From Phycisphaeraceae bacterium (GTDB lineage: Bacteria > Planctomycetota > Phycisphaerae > Phycisphaerales > Zrk34), in the NCBI GenBank assembly GCA_028281485.1, contig JANQJT010000251.1, positions 1 through 7,586 of the forward strand: a DNA stretch of 7,586 nucleotides. Direction: 5' to 3'. Under the pieces are notes generated by a model. It searched no databases. It worked only from the letters and a program-made list of their open reading frames with translations, and was not told the DNA's origin. Made by a program: the position numbers and the translations under genes. Position 1 is the stretch's first letter; each line of letters starts with the position of its first letter. This document shows positions 1-6,196 of this stretch, one piece after another.

Positions 1-694
1 TGAGTGCGCCGGCGGCGCGGATCAGGGCCTGGGGGTCTTTGACGGGTGCGACGCGCGCCATCCACACGATCGTGGGGATCGGGGCGTCGATGTTTTCGAT
101 CGCATCGCTCATCGGCACGGCGTTGGCGAAGACGCGCGCCTTGTAGGCGTTCTGCTGGACCTGGGCGACCTTGTCGCGGATCTCGTGGGAGTCGCCGTAG
201 ATCACCTCGCAGCGCCGCAGGCACCACAGCCGCAGGTACAGCTTCCACCCCCACTCGACGTAGACCAGGTCGCGGTGGTGGAACGTGAAGACGGCCTTGG
301 GTTTGTTGCGCATGCCGAGCAGCGCGAGCAGGGTGAACGCGAGCGAGCCGCCGCCGCCGTGCACGTGCAACAGGTTGAGCTTGCGCTGCTTGATCACGCG
401 GCGCAGGCGCATCATCGCACCGATAACGCTGAGTTTCCTGCCGGGTTTGGCGTCGAGCGAGATGACGGGCATGCCCGAGTCGTCGAGGTCGGCGTAGTCG
501 CCGCGGCCTTCGATGCCGATACAGATCGACTCACCGCCCATCAGGTGCAGCTGCCGGGCGAGGTTGTAGGTGACGCGCTCCGCCCCGCCGCCGCCGAACC
601 GGCCCATGATCTGCGCAACGCGGACGTGGGTGACGTCGGCGTTAACTGACGCTTGCGTGTCGTGTTCTGTGGATTGTTGGGTGAGCGTGGTCAT
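1..694 (-). CDS. GT4-type glycosyltransferase, N-terminal part (runs off left edge)
   Basis: The frame is open from an ATG at 694 to the window edge, giving 231 residues with no stop. The protein probably transfers a sugar from a nucleotide-sugar donor to a growing glycan at the cytoplasmic face. After a polar N-terminal tail of about 25 residues comes the GT4 N-terminal signature MGRFGGGGAERVTYNLARQL. A HVHGGGGSLAF loop follows at about 120-130, and the linker into the donor-binding domain, VWMARVAPVKDP, lies near the edge. The EX7E motif would lie outside the window. The protein aligns almost without gaps with the product of the gene just upstream, including a near-identical WMARVAP-KDP segment, so the two are paralogs. 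The ATG overlaps the stop of that gene by 4 nt (ATGA). No clear Shine-Dalgarno precedes it, so initiation probably relies on coupling. Donor and acceptor sugars cannot be told. Confidence 0.9.
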   Translation of the reverse strand, partial: MTTLTQQSTEHDTQASVNADVTHVRVAQIMGRFGGGGAERVTYNLARQLHLMGGESICIGIEGRGDYADLDDSGMPVISLDAKPGRKLSVIGAMMRLRRVIKQRKLNLLHVHGGGGSLAFTLLALLGMRNKPKAVFTFHHRDLVYVEWGWKLYLRLWCLRRCEVIYGDSHEIRDKVAQVQQNAYKARVFANAVPMSDAIENIDAPIPTIVWMARVAPVKDPQALIRAAGAL

Positions 695-1797
695 GCGGTG
701 GCGGTTTCGTAAGTGCGCTTGGACATGGCGGTCATGGAGAAGGTTTCCATGGCTGAGGCGTGTGCGTTGGCAGAGAGCGTGCGGCGCAGGTCGATGTCGG
801 TGATCACCTTGCGCAGCGCATCGGTCAGGGCCTGTTCGTCTTCGGGTTGGATGAGCAGGCCGGTCTCGCCGTCCTTCACGGCCACGGCGGTGTCGCCGAC
901 GTCGGTAGCGACCATGGCCAGGCCCGCCATCATCTGTTCGAGCAGCGTCAACGACAGGCCTTCGAACAGCGAGGTCTGCACACCGATGTTGGCCCGTTGT
1001 AGCAGCTCATCGATGCCGTCGACCCAGCCGAGCATCTCGACACAGTCCTGGAGATTCAATTCGCGGTGCAGGTCTTCGGCCTGCTTGCCGTACCACGCCA
1101 GCTCGTCGCCCGATGAGCCGGCCAGGAGGATCTTGAACTTCAAACCCTCGTCGCGGAGTGTCGCGGCGGCGCGCAACAGGATGAGCGGGTCTTTTGTTGG
1201 GGCGACGCGCGCCATCCACAGCAGCACCGGCAGCTCTTCGTTTTGCGCGGGGGTGACGTCCTGCTCGGGCACGGCGTTGATGAAGACGCGCCCCTTGCCG
1301 CGGAGCGAGGGTTCTTTTTCTTCGAGTTCGTCGATGATCGCCTGCGAGTCTCCCCAGATGATGTCGCACTTGCGCAGCGCCCACACGACGAGCTTACGCC
1401 GCAGGCCGGTCTCGATGAGCACGTCGTCGGGGATGTGCCAGGTCATCCAGAGGCGGGGCTTGTTCTTCAGTCCGATCGAGGCGAAGAGCGCGGCTAATAG
1501 TGAGCCGCGCGCGTGGGCGTGGACGAGGTCGATGCGGCGCTGCTTGAGGAGCTTGCGCATCTTGATCGCGGCCTTGAGGATGCCGGTCATGCCATCGCTG
1601 CCGGTGGCGAGGTCGATGATCTCGACGCCGGATTTTTCACGGGCGGCGTAGGGGCCGGCTTCCTTGGTGGCGATGGCGATGGAGGGAACGCCCATCTCGT
1701 GCAGGCCGCGCGCCAGCGAGAGCGTGACGCGTTCGGCCCCCCCGCCGCCGTATACGTTCATCGCCTGTGCGATGGAGATCTTGCCGTTGGTGCTCAT
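691..1797 (-). CDS. GT4-family glycosyltransferase
   Basis: The product is a 368-residue retaining glycosyltransferase with a GT-B fold, the usual length for GT4. It is predicted to add one sugar during polysaccharide or glycolipid assembly in the cytoplasm. Visible features are the glycine-rich N-terminal loop YGGGGAERVTLSLARGL (16-32), HAHARGS (93-99), and the donor-domain entry WMARVAPTKDP with R197 and K202. The EX7E motif FEGLSLTLLE has glutamates E279 and E287, and GLLIQPED (313-320) follows. No membrane segment or signal peptide is seen. The ATG at 1797 overlaps the preceding stop by 4 nt. GGAAG lies 7 nt upstream, inside the last codons of the preceding gene. The next gene is a paralog, also joined by an ATGA overlap. 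The family call is firm, but the sugar specificity is unknown. Confidence 0.95.
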   Translation of the reverse strand: MSTNGKISIAQAMNVYGGGGAERVTLSLARGLHEMGVPSIAIATKEAGPYAAREKSGVEIIDLATGSDGMTGILKAAIKMRKLLKQRRIDLVHAHARGSLLAALFASIGLKNKPRLWMTWHIPDDVLIETGLRRKLVVWALRKCDIIWGDSQAIIDELEEKEPSLRGKGRVFINAVPEQDVTPAQNEELPVLLWMARVAPTKDPLILLRAAATLRDEGLKFKILLAGSSGDELAWYGKQAEDLHRELNLQDCVEMLGWVDGIDELLQRANIGVQTSLFEGLSLTLLEQMMAGLAMVATDVGDTAVAVKDGETGLLIQPEDEQALTDALRKVITDIDLRRTLSANAHASAMETFSMTAMSKRTYETATA

Positions 1798-2912
1798 GCG
1801 GACGCTTCCTGTTCGATGGCATTGGTTGATTCGGTGGGTTGGGGCTCGTGGTCGTCGCGTCGGCCGAACCTGAGCCAGAACGCGTCCGAGGCGGCCAGGT
1901 ACGCGGCGACCTGGTCGCGGACGCTTCCCTGCAGCGCGTGTTCCATGCGTGTGACGCAGTCGCGAACGACGTTGCCGCAGGTGTGGTGTGATTGCGAGAA
2001 GTCGATGGTGTTATGAGCGAAGGTGAGGGTGGGGCTGGTGGTCTGTCGCATGGCCTCGGTGGCCTGTTGCATGGGCGCCGCGTCGCCGGCGACGAACTGC
2101 AGGTACCACAGCAGGTGCAGTCGCCAGACCGGGTCGAAATCCTGTCCGCTACGGTAGCGCCGGTAGACGCTGCAGAGGTTGGTCACGTGCACCGCGTGGT
2201 CGGGCAGGAACACGTCGCAGAGCGCGCGGCGGTCGGTGTGGGTTTCGATGTGGGTCAGGCCGTCGAGCGAGGTCCATCGGCCGAAGACCTTGGCGACGGC
2301 GTGGAAGCAGTGCACTGGCTTGAAGTTCTCGCGGAGCCAGTCGGCGTCGATGCCGAGCGACCAGGTGCCGAGGACGTTGTCTTCGTCGGTCAGGCCGTCG
2401 AAGTAGGTGCGCTCGTTGGCGGTGAAGTGGAGCTGGCGGTCGCGGAGGTTGCGGTGGAGGTTGCGGAAGTAGAGCGGCTCGATGGGGTAGAGGTCGAAGT
2501 CGTGCAGGAGGACGTATTTCGTTCGTGCGGCGCGGAGGCCGAGCGTCCAGTTCATGCAGGCAAACAGCGAGGCGTTGTTCGATGCGCCGATGAGCTTGCC
2601 GGTTCGGTCGGGGTGGAAGTGGAAGGCGAGGGGGAGGCCGGGGAAGCGCTGCTTGGTTTGCGCGATCAGGTCTTCGCCTTCGGGTTGAGCGACGCGGTCG
2701 AAGACGATGTGGATCGTGTCCAGGTCGGTCAGGTCGCAGCCGTCGACGAAGCGGAGGTTGACGTCGAGCAGTTCGCGGAGCATCCACGGCACGCCGAGCA
2801 CGATACAGTAACCGGGCCGATCGCCGGTGGTGTGTGTCCAGCGCAGCGACGGTCGCAGCAGCGTGCGCACCGCGGCGAGCTGGGCTTTGAGTTTGAGCTT
2901 GGCGGGTGTCAC
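1794..2912 (-). CDS. putative GT-A-like glycosyltransferase, uncharacterised
   Basis: The product is 372 residues from a GTG at 2912. The open frame continues upstream to 3113, but that extension is an arginine- and proline-rich shadow of the FkbM gene. The GTG overlaps the FkbM stop as GTGA, matching the other junctions, and a GAGAGGGAG purine run lies about 10 nt upstream. I do not recognise the family with certainty. Features that suggest a GT-A nucleotide-sugar transferase are a predicted beta strand followed by an acidic motif, YVLLHDFDLYPI (133-144, DFD at 138-140, DXD-like). An N-terminal strand-like YCIVLGVPWMLREL (35-48) is also present, as is WSLGIDADWLRE (184-195) after it. The central region is rich in Trp, His and aromatic residues. 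There is no signal peptide or membrane helix. Its place between a methyltransferase and a GT4 enzyme supports glycan assembly, but the reaction is not established. Confidence 0.85.
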   Translation of the reverse strand: MTPAKLKLKAQLAAVRTLLRPSLRWTHTTGDRPGYCIVLGVPWMLRELLDVNLRFVDGCDLTDLDTIHIVFDRVAQPEGEDLIAQTKQRFPGLPLAFHFHPDRTGKLIGASNNASLFACMNWTLGLRAARTKYVLLHDFDLYPIEPLYFRNLHRNLRDRQLHFTANERTYFDGLTDEDNVLGTWSLGIDADWLRENFKPVHCFHAVAKVFGRWTSLDGLTHIETHTDRRALCDVFLPDHAVHVTNLCSVYRRYRSGQDFDPVWRLHLLWYLQFVAGDAAPMQQATEAMRQTTSPTLTFAHNTIDFSQSHHTCGNVVRDCVTRMEHALQGSVRDQVAAYLAASDAFWLRFGRRDDHEPQPTESTNAIEQEASA

Positions 2913-3700
2913 GCGGGCGCGGCTCCCTCTCGCCAGGCCACGGTCAGCGCCTCGGACCCGATGCGCAGCTTGAAACCCAGCGCGGCCATGCGCCGGTGCA
3001 GCTGGTCGTCGCGGCGATCTCGGTTGGGATGTGTTTCCATCACGATGCGATCGATGCGCGCGGCGGTGCCCTGGGGCATCGACTCGAAGATCTCGTATTC
3101 GGCGCCTTCGCAATCGATCTTCATCAGGTCGCAGCGCTCGATGCGGTTGTCATCGAGCAGACGATCGAGCGTGAGGCAGGGAACGGCAGCGTCATCGGCA
3201 GACTGTTGATTCTCAATCGCCTCGACGCGGTTGAGCAGCGGGTTGTCGTGCGGCACGATCCGGACGGCGCCGTCTTGTGCGCCAATCGCGGCTTGCACGG
3301 CGGTGACGTGTTCGAGTTTGTTGCGTCGCAGGTTCGTCTCGAGTTGTTTGAAGGATTGAGGCTCGGGCTCTACGGTGATCACCCGGCCTTCCGATCCGAC
3401 GAGGCGACCGGCCACGATCGCAAATCCGCCGATGTTGCCGCCTATGTCCACGACGGTCTGACCGGGAAGCGGCGCGAAACCCTGTTGCAGGTAGTCTCTT
3501 CTGATGACGGTCTCATAGAACGCAAAGCGATCACCGCCGCCGGGCCGAATCTCCAGTTCGATCCCGTCCCGGGTTCGCACGGCGTAGGGCTGGGTGCGCA
3601 GCTTCAGCCAGTCTGCGTAGCAGGGCAGCGGCGTGCGGGTGTGCGTGGCGATATCGACGGCCTGCATCACACGCAGTTTGATCGCGCGGGCCAGGCTCAT
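2909..3700 (-). CDS. FkbM-family SAM-dependent methyltransferase
   Basis: The product is 263 residues, normal for the FkbM family. These enzymes use S-adenosylmethionine, usually to O-methylate a hydroxyl on a sugar or secondary metabolite. The SAM-binding motif I is VVDIGGNIGGFA (83-94), followed by an acidic strand end VEPEP (110-114) that should hold the ribose. The family-defining segment LMKIDCEGAEYEIFESM (192-208) and an ETHPNRD loop (222-228) are intact. The ATG at 3700 overlaps the upstream stop as ATGA, and GGAAG sits 7 nt before it inside the preceding gene. The downstream gene starts within this gene's stop. Given the flanking transferases, methylation of a glycan residue is the likely role. 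The position methylated cannot be read from the sequence. Confidence 0.93.
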   Translation of the reverse strand: MSLARAIKLRVMQAVDIATHTRTPLPCYADWLKLRTQPYAVRTRDGIELEIRPGGGDRFAFYETVIRRDYLQQGFAPLPGQTVVDIGGNIGGFAIVAGRLVGSEGRVITVEPEPQSFKQLETNLRRNKLEHVTAVQAAIGAQDGAVRIVPHDNPLLNRVEAIENQQSADDAAVPCLTLDRLLDDNRIERCDLMKIDCEGAEYEIFESMPQGTAARIDRIVMETHPNRDRRDDQLHRRMAALGFKLRIGSEALTVAWREGAAPA

Positions 3701-4785
3701 CCCGACGCTTCCTGTGTGAGGACTTGTTCGGACGAGTTGTGCGTGTTGTGCTCGCTCGACCCGAGACCCGTGGGCAGGCGTCCGACGACGCCGAAGCCCC
3801 AGTCGCGCACCTCGCTGGTGACGACGTCGGCCATGTCGTACTCGGCGTACCAGCCCTTGACCTCTTCCTGCGTGTGCATGAAGCGGTAGCGCGGGGTGTA
3901 GATGTCCATCAGGTCGACGATGCGTTCGGACCAGGTGAGCCGGTCCTTCTCGTCGTTGAGATTCAAAAGCGTGCGGATGTGCTGGCGGATCATGGACTGG
4001 ACCGACCAGACGCGCACGAAGGTGTGCTTGAGCGGCGCGGGCCAGCGGCTAACGACGGAACGGAGCATGAGCTGGAGCTTGAACTTCAGGCCGGGCTCCA
4101 TGTGGTAGACCCAGATGTAACAGGTGCCGCCGGGCTTGAGTGACTTGAGCACGCTGTCGAGCGCGGCCTTGGTGTCGGGGTTGTGGTGCAGCACGCCGGA
4201 GGAATACATCACGTCGACGCTGGCGGGCTTGAACGGCGGGTTCATCAGGTCGGCTTGGATGTAGTGCACCCGGCTGCCGGGTTTGGTGCTGTAGCGTTTG
4301 TGGGCTTCGGTGACGGCGTCGGTGACGTCGGCGCCGAGCACCTCACAGCCGAGCTGACTGATGCCGTTGGAGTGCGAGCCGTTGCCGCTGCCGGCGTCGA
4401 GGACAACCTTACCCCGCAGCTGCTCCTGCGTGAGCGCGACCTCCTGCATGAACAGCTTCTGCCGGTCTTCGACGGTCTCGTGCCAGGTGCGCGAGGTGTC
4501 GTGGTCGAAGTGGTCCCACTCGCGGCCAAAGCTGGCGGCGATGGTCTTACCCTCGGCGGCGCGGCGGTGGATTTCGGCGGCCTCGTCGCTGTCGTCGGCC
4601 AGCAGGTCGTCGGGGCGGAGGCGCGGCACGCCGTCGCGGATGGGAAAGGCGTGGCCCTGGTCACACACGAGCAGGCCGCTGACAACGTCCAGGTCGTCGC
4701 CTTCACCGGTCGTCACCGCGTTCTCCACGCGCAGCGGCGAGCCGTCCACCGGGCAGACGATCCAATCGAGTACACGCATCTTCAT
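3697..4785 (-). CDS. Trm112-like domain / class I SAM methyltransferase fusion
   Basis: The product is 362 residues. Residues 6-57 resemble the Trm112p/UPF0434 zinc-ribbon-like fold (LDWIVCPVDGSPL, then LLVCDQGHAFPIRDGVPRL). It has only two cysteines there, C11 and C41, so a four-cysteine zinc site is not complete. A class I methyltransferase domain follows: motif I VVLDAGSGNGSHS (127-139), ADVTD (152-156), YIQADLMNPPF (175-185) and SSGVLHHNPDT (195-205), then LKSLKPGG (213-220). The C-terminal 130 residues are helical, rich in Arg and Trp, and not assigned. The ATG at 4785 has GGAG 7 nt upstream. It is the first of five genes chained by 4-nt overlaps and follows a hairpin-bearing spacer. It probably methylates a glycan or lipid-linked intermediate. 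The C-terminal tail QEASG carries the Shine-Dalgarno of the next gene. Confidence 0.92.
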   Translation of the reverse strand: MKMRVLDWIVCPVDGSPLRVENAVTTGEGDDLDVVSGLLVCDQGHAFPIRDGVPRLRPDDLLADDSDEAAEIHRRAAEGKTIAASFGREWDHFDHDTSRTWHETVEDRQKLFMQEVALTQEQLRGKVVLDAGSGNGSHSNGISQLGCEVLGADVTDAVTEAHKRYSTKPGSRVHYIQADLMNPPFKPASVDVMYSSGVLHHNPDTKAALDSVLKSLKPGGTCYIWVYHMEPGLKFKLQLMLRSVVSRWPAPLKHTFVRVWSVQSMIRQHIRTLLNLNDEKDRLTWSERIVDLMDIYTPRYRFMHTQEEVKGWYAEYDMADVVTSEVRDWGFGVVGRLPTGLGSSEHNTHNSSEQVLTQEASG

Positions 4786-4792
4786 CTCGGGT

Positions 4793-4796
4793 CTCC
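4793..4796 (-). promoter_or_regulatory. Shine-Dalgarno GGAG of the methyltransferase gene
   Basis: On the minus strand GGAG lies 7 nt before the ATG at 4785. It selects this ATG over the in-frame ATG two codons later (4779). It is the only free-standing ribosome binding site in the five-gene run, since the four later genes start inside the preceding stop. Confidence 0.7.
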
Positions 4797-4816
4797 GATG
4801 CTGTTGGGTGAGGCAA

Positions 4817-4846
4817 GCGGCGTACCCGACCAGAGCGGGTCGCCGC
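4817..4846 (-). promoter_or_regulatory. Strong RNA hairpin between nusG-like gene and the glycan operon
   Basis: An inverted repeat with outer arms gcggcg (4817-4822) and cgccgc (4841-4846) continues into inner arms acccg (4824-4828) and cgggt (4836-4840). This gives 11 base pairs with one unpaired base (4823) and a 7-nt loop (4829-4835). In the minus-strand transcript it falls 12 nt after the NusG-like stop codon and 31 nt before the methyltransferase ATG. No uridine tract follows, so it is not a textbook intrinsic terminator. It could be an attenuator, an mRNA-processing or stability element, or the recognition hairpin of the NusG-like factor encoded just upstream. The pairing is read directly; the function is inferred. 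Confidence 0.7.
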
Positions 4847-4858
4847 GGATGGGTTGTG

Positions 4859-5416
4859 TTATTCGATCACGTCGAGCAGCGCGCCGTCGATCTCGACGCT
4901 GGCGGCCTGTCCGAGCATGTCGACCTGAAGGATGAGGCGGTCGGCCTGGGTGCGCGACTCGACCACGCCCTGCACGCCGCGGAACGGGCCGCTGCGCACC
5001 TCGACGCGGACGCCCCGCTTCAGGTAAGGGTACGGATCGATCGGCACGTCGACGGCCAAGGCCTTGCGGATGTTGTCCAACTCCCAGTCGATCTGCTGTT
5101 GATCGGGCACCTCGATGATCTGCGCGAGCCGACGGGTGCGATCGACCTCCCACGCCTGTTCCTTGCTCGATCGCACGAAGACGTATCCGGGGAACAGCGG
5201 CAGGTCGACGCGCAGCTTGCGCCGCCCGTAGAATCGCACCTTCTTTATAAGCGGCAGGAAGTGATCGACCTGACGGGCCACCAGGTGAGCGGCCACGGCC
5301 TTTTCCTGCCGACTCTTGGTGTGCAGCACCCACCATCGCACACCGGCATCGGTGTCGATCGCCGGGTGTTCGGCGCTGTGGGGCGGGGTCATGGTCACGG
5401 TCTCAACTGCGGTCAA
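4859..5416 (-). CDS. NusG-like transcription elongation/antitermination factor (RfaH/LoaP/UpxY type)
   Basis: The product is 185 residues with the two-domain NusG layout. The NGN domain spans about 27-125, with WWVLHTKSRQEKAVAAHL (28-45) and LPLFPGYVFV (72-81). The KOW domain is centred on LKRGVRVEVRSGPFRGVQG (132-150). NGN binds the RNA polymerase clamp. Specialised paralogs such as RfaH, LoaP and UpxY keep polymerase going through long polysaccharide or secondary-metabolite operons. This gene directly precedes such a set and is not in the usual secE-nusG-rplK context, so a specialised role is more likely than housekeeping NusG. The start is TTG at 5416, chosen because GAGG lies 7 nt before it and an in-frame TGA lies just upstream. 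An internal ATG at residue 9 (5392) lacks a good ribosome binding site but cannot be excluded. Confidence 0.92.
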   Translation of the reverse strand: MTAVETVTMTPPHSAEHPAIDTDAGVRWWVLHTKSRQEKAVAAHLVARQVDHFLPLIKKVRFYGRRKLRVDLPLFPGYVFVRSSKEQAWEVDRTRRLAQIIEVPDQQQIDWELDNIRKALAVDVPIDPYPYLKRGVRVEVRSGPFRGVQGVVESRTQADRLILQVDMLGQAASVEIDGALLDVIE

Positions 5417-5423
5417 TGCGATA

Positions 5424-5427
5424 CCTC
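5424..5427 (-). promoter_or_regulatory. Shine-Dalgarno GAGG of the NusG-like gene
   Basis: On the minus strand GAGG is followed by 7 nt and then TTG at 5416. The alternative ATG at 5392 has only a weak GAGA before it. This is the reason for preferring the TTG start. Confidence 0.6.
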
Positions 5428-5436
5428 AATGTTATC

Positions 5437-5470
5437 GGTTCAACGGGCTGGCGATCTTCGCCGGTTAACC
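5437..5470 (-). repeat. Two-tier hairpin in the regulator/NusG-like spacer
   Basis: The outer arms are ggtt-c-aac (5437-5444, one bulged base) and gttaacc (5464-5470). They enclose an inner stem ggcga (5450-5454) / tcgcc (5458-5462) with a 3-nt loop. The regulator's TAA stop lies inside the outer arm, and the NusG-like ribosome binding site begins about 10 nt after the structure in the transcript. There is no T-tract, so termination is unlikely. It may insulate the two cistrons or tune translation of the NusG-like gene. Pairing is seen; any role is inference. Confidence 0.4.
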
Positions 5471-6127
5471 GTCGATGGTGGTCAAGCCCTCACGCACGGC
5501 GAACTTGGTGAGCTCGGCGATAGAGAAGAGGTTGAGTTTGGTCATCAGCTCCTGGCGGTGGGTATCAACGGTTTTCGGGCTGATATCCAGATCGTGAGCG
5601 ATCTGCTTGGTGCTGCGACCTTCGCTGACGAGTTGGAGGATCTCGCGCTGGCGGTTGGTGAGGCTGGCGAGGCGGCCGTCGGCGTTGCCGTTGCCGCCGG
5701 GGTTGCGGACGTAGTTGTTGACCACGACGTCGGCGATGCCCGGGCTGAGATACATCTGCTCGGCGTCGATCACCTGCAGGGCGCGGAGCAGTTCGTCGGC
5801 GGAGGCGTCCTGCCACAGCGCACCGGCGGCGCCGGACTTGATGGCCTCAGCCACGTGTTGTCGATCCGTGCCCACCATCGCCAGCACGAGCACCTTGACC
5901 TTCGGGCAGGCCTTGGCCAGGCGGCGTGTGACATCGATGCCGTTCAGCGAGGGCAGCAGCAGATCGATGAGCACGATGTCGGGTCGGAGCCGATCGATGG
6001 TGTCGATGGCGGCGCGGCCGTCACCGGCTTCACCGATGGCCTGGTAATCCCCTCTGGATTCGACCAGCGCGGCGAGCGACTGGCGAATGATGGGTTGGGC
6101 GTGAACGATCACGATCCGGTTGCTCAT
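5465..6127 (-). CDS. NarL/LuxR-type response regulator with degenerate receiver
   Basis: The product is 220 residues, an N-terminal receiver (about 4-118) plus a C-terminal LuxR-type helix-turn-helix (about 155-215, LTNRQREILQLVSEGRSTKQIA and ISPKTVDTHRQELMTKL). The DNA-binding half looks intact. In the receiver only the phospho-acceptor position is kept (D55 in VLIDLLLPSLNG). The usual acidic pair is His9-Ala10 (VIVHAQPII), the Ser/Thr position is Ala83 (VLAMVG), and the invariant lysine is Gln106 (LWQDAS). Normal Mg-dependent phosphotransfer is therefore doubtful, and it may act without phosphorylation. The ATG at 6127 was preferred to GTG at 6136 because AGGAAGG sits 8 nt before the ATG and would abut the GTG. 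No cognate histidine kinase is in the window. Its place ahead of the NusG-like and glycan genes suggests it controls them, possibly from the long region upstream. Confidence 0.93.
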   Translation of the reverse strand: MSNRIVIVHAQPIIRQSLAALVESRGDYQAIGEAGDGRAAIDTIDRLRPDIVLIDLLLPSLNGIDVTRRLAKACPKVKVLVLAMVGTDRQHVAEAIKSGAAGALWQDASADELLRALQVIDAEQMYLSPGIADVVVNNYVRNPGGNGNADGRLASLTNRQREILQLVSEGRSTKQIAHDLDISPKTVDTHRQELMTKLNLFSIAELTKFAVREGLTTIDG

Positions 6128-6135
6128 AGCAAGCA

Positions 6136-6142
6136 CCTTCCT
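6136..6142 (-). promoter_or_regulatory. Shine-Dalgarno AGGAAGG of the response regulator gene
   Basis: AGGAAGG on the minus strand is followed by 8 nt and the ATG at 6127. It would abut the alternative GTG at 6136 with no usable spacing, so it sets the start at 6127. Confidence 0.75.
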
Positions 6143-6149
6143 GGTCCGT

Positions 6150-6196
6150 GGGTCGACCCGAGCTGCGCGACGGCAGCCGAGAAGCGGGTCACCCGC
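6150..6196. promoter_or_regulatory. Pair of GGGTC-ACCC dyads upstream of the regulator gene
   Basis: The perfect 10-bp palindrome gggtcgaccc (6150-6159) and the 13-bp dyad gcgggt-c-acccgc (6184-6196) share the half-sites gggt and accc. Their centres are about 35 bp apart, and they lie 23-69 bp upstream of the regulator start codon. They could be operator sites, including for autoregulation by the encoded LuxR-type protein, or RNA hairpins in the leader. No matching promoter was found, so the call is tentative. Confidence 0.3.

Noticed and set aside
2913..3113. Extension of the GT-A-like gene upstream of GTG 2912
   Set aside because: The extra 67 residues are Arg/Pro-rich, lie inside the FkbM gene in another frame, and would break the 4-nt overlap pattern seen at every other junction.
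1992..3209. Plus-strand open frame of 405 codons opposite the GT-A-like and FkbM genes
   Set aside because: The translation is a Val/Glu/Gly-rich shadow with no recognisable motif, and the minus-strand genes with overlap coupling explain the region.
6128..6136. Alternative GTG start (6136) for the response regulator
   Set aside because: The AGGAAGG Shine-Dalgarno abuts this codon with no spacing but is well placed for the ATG at 6127.
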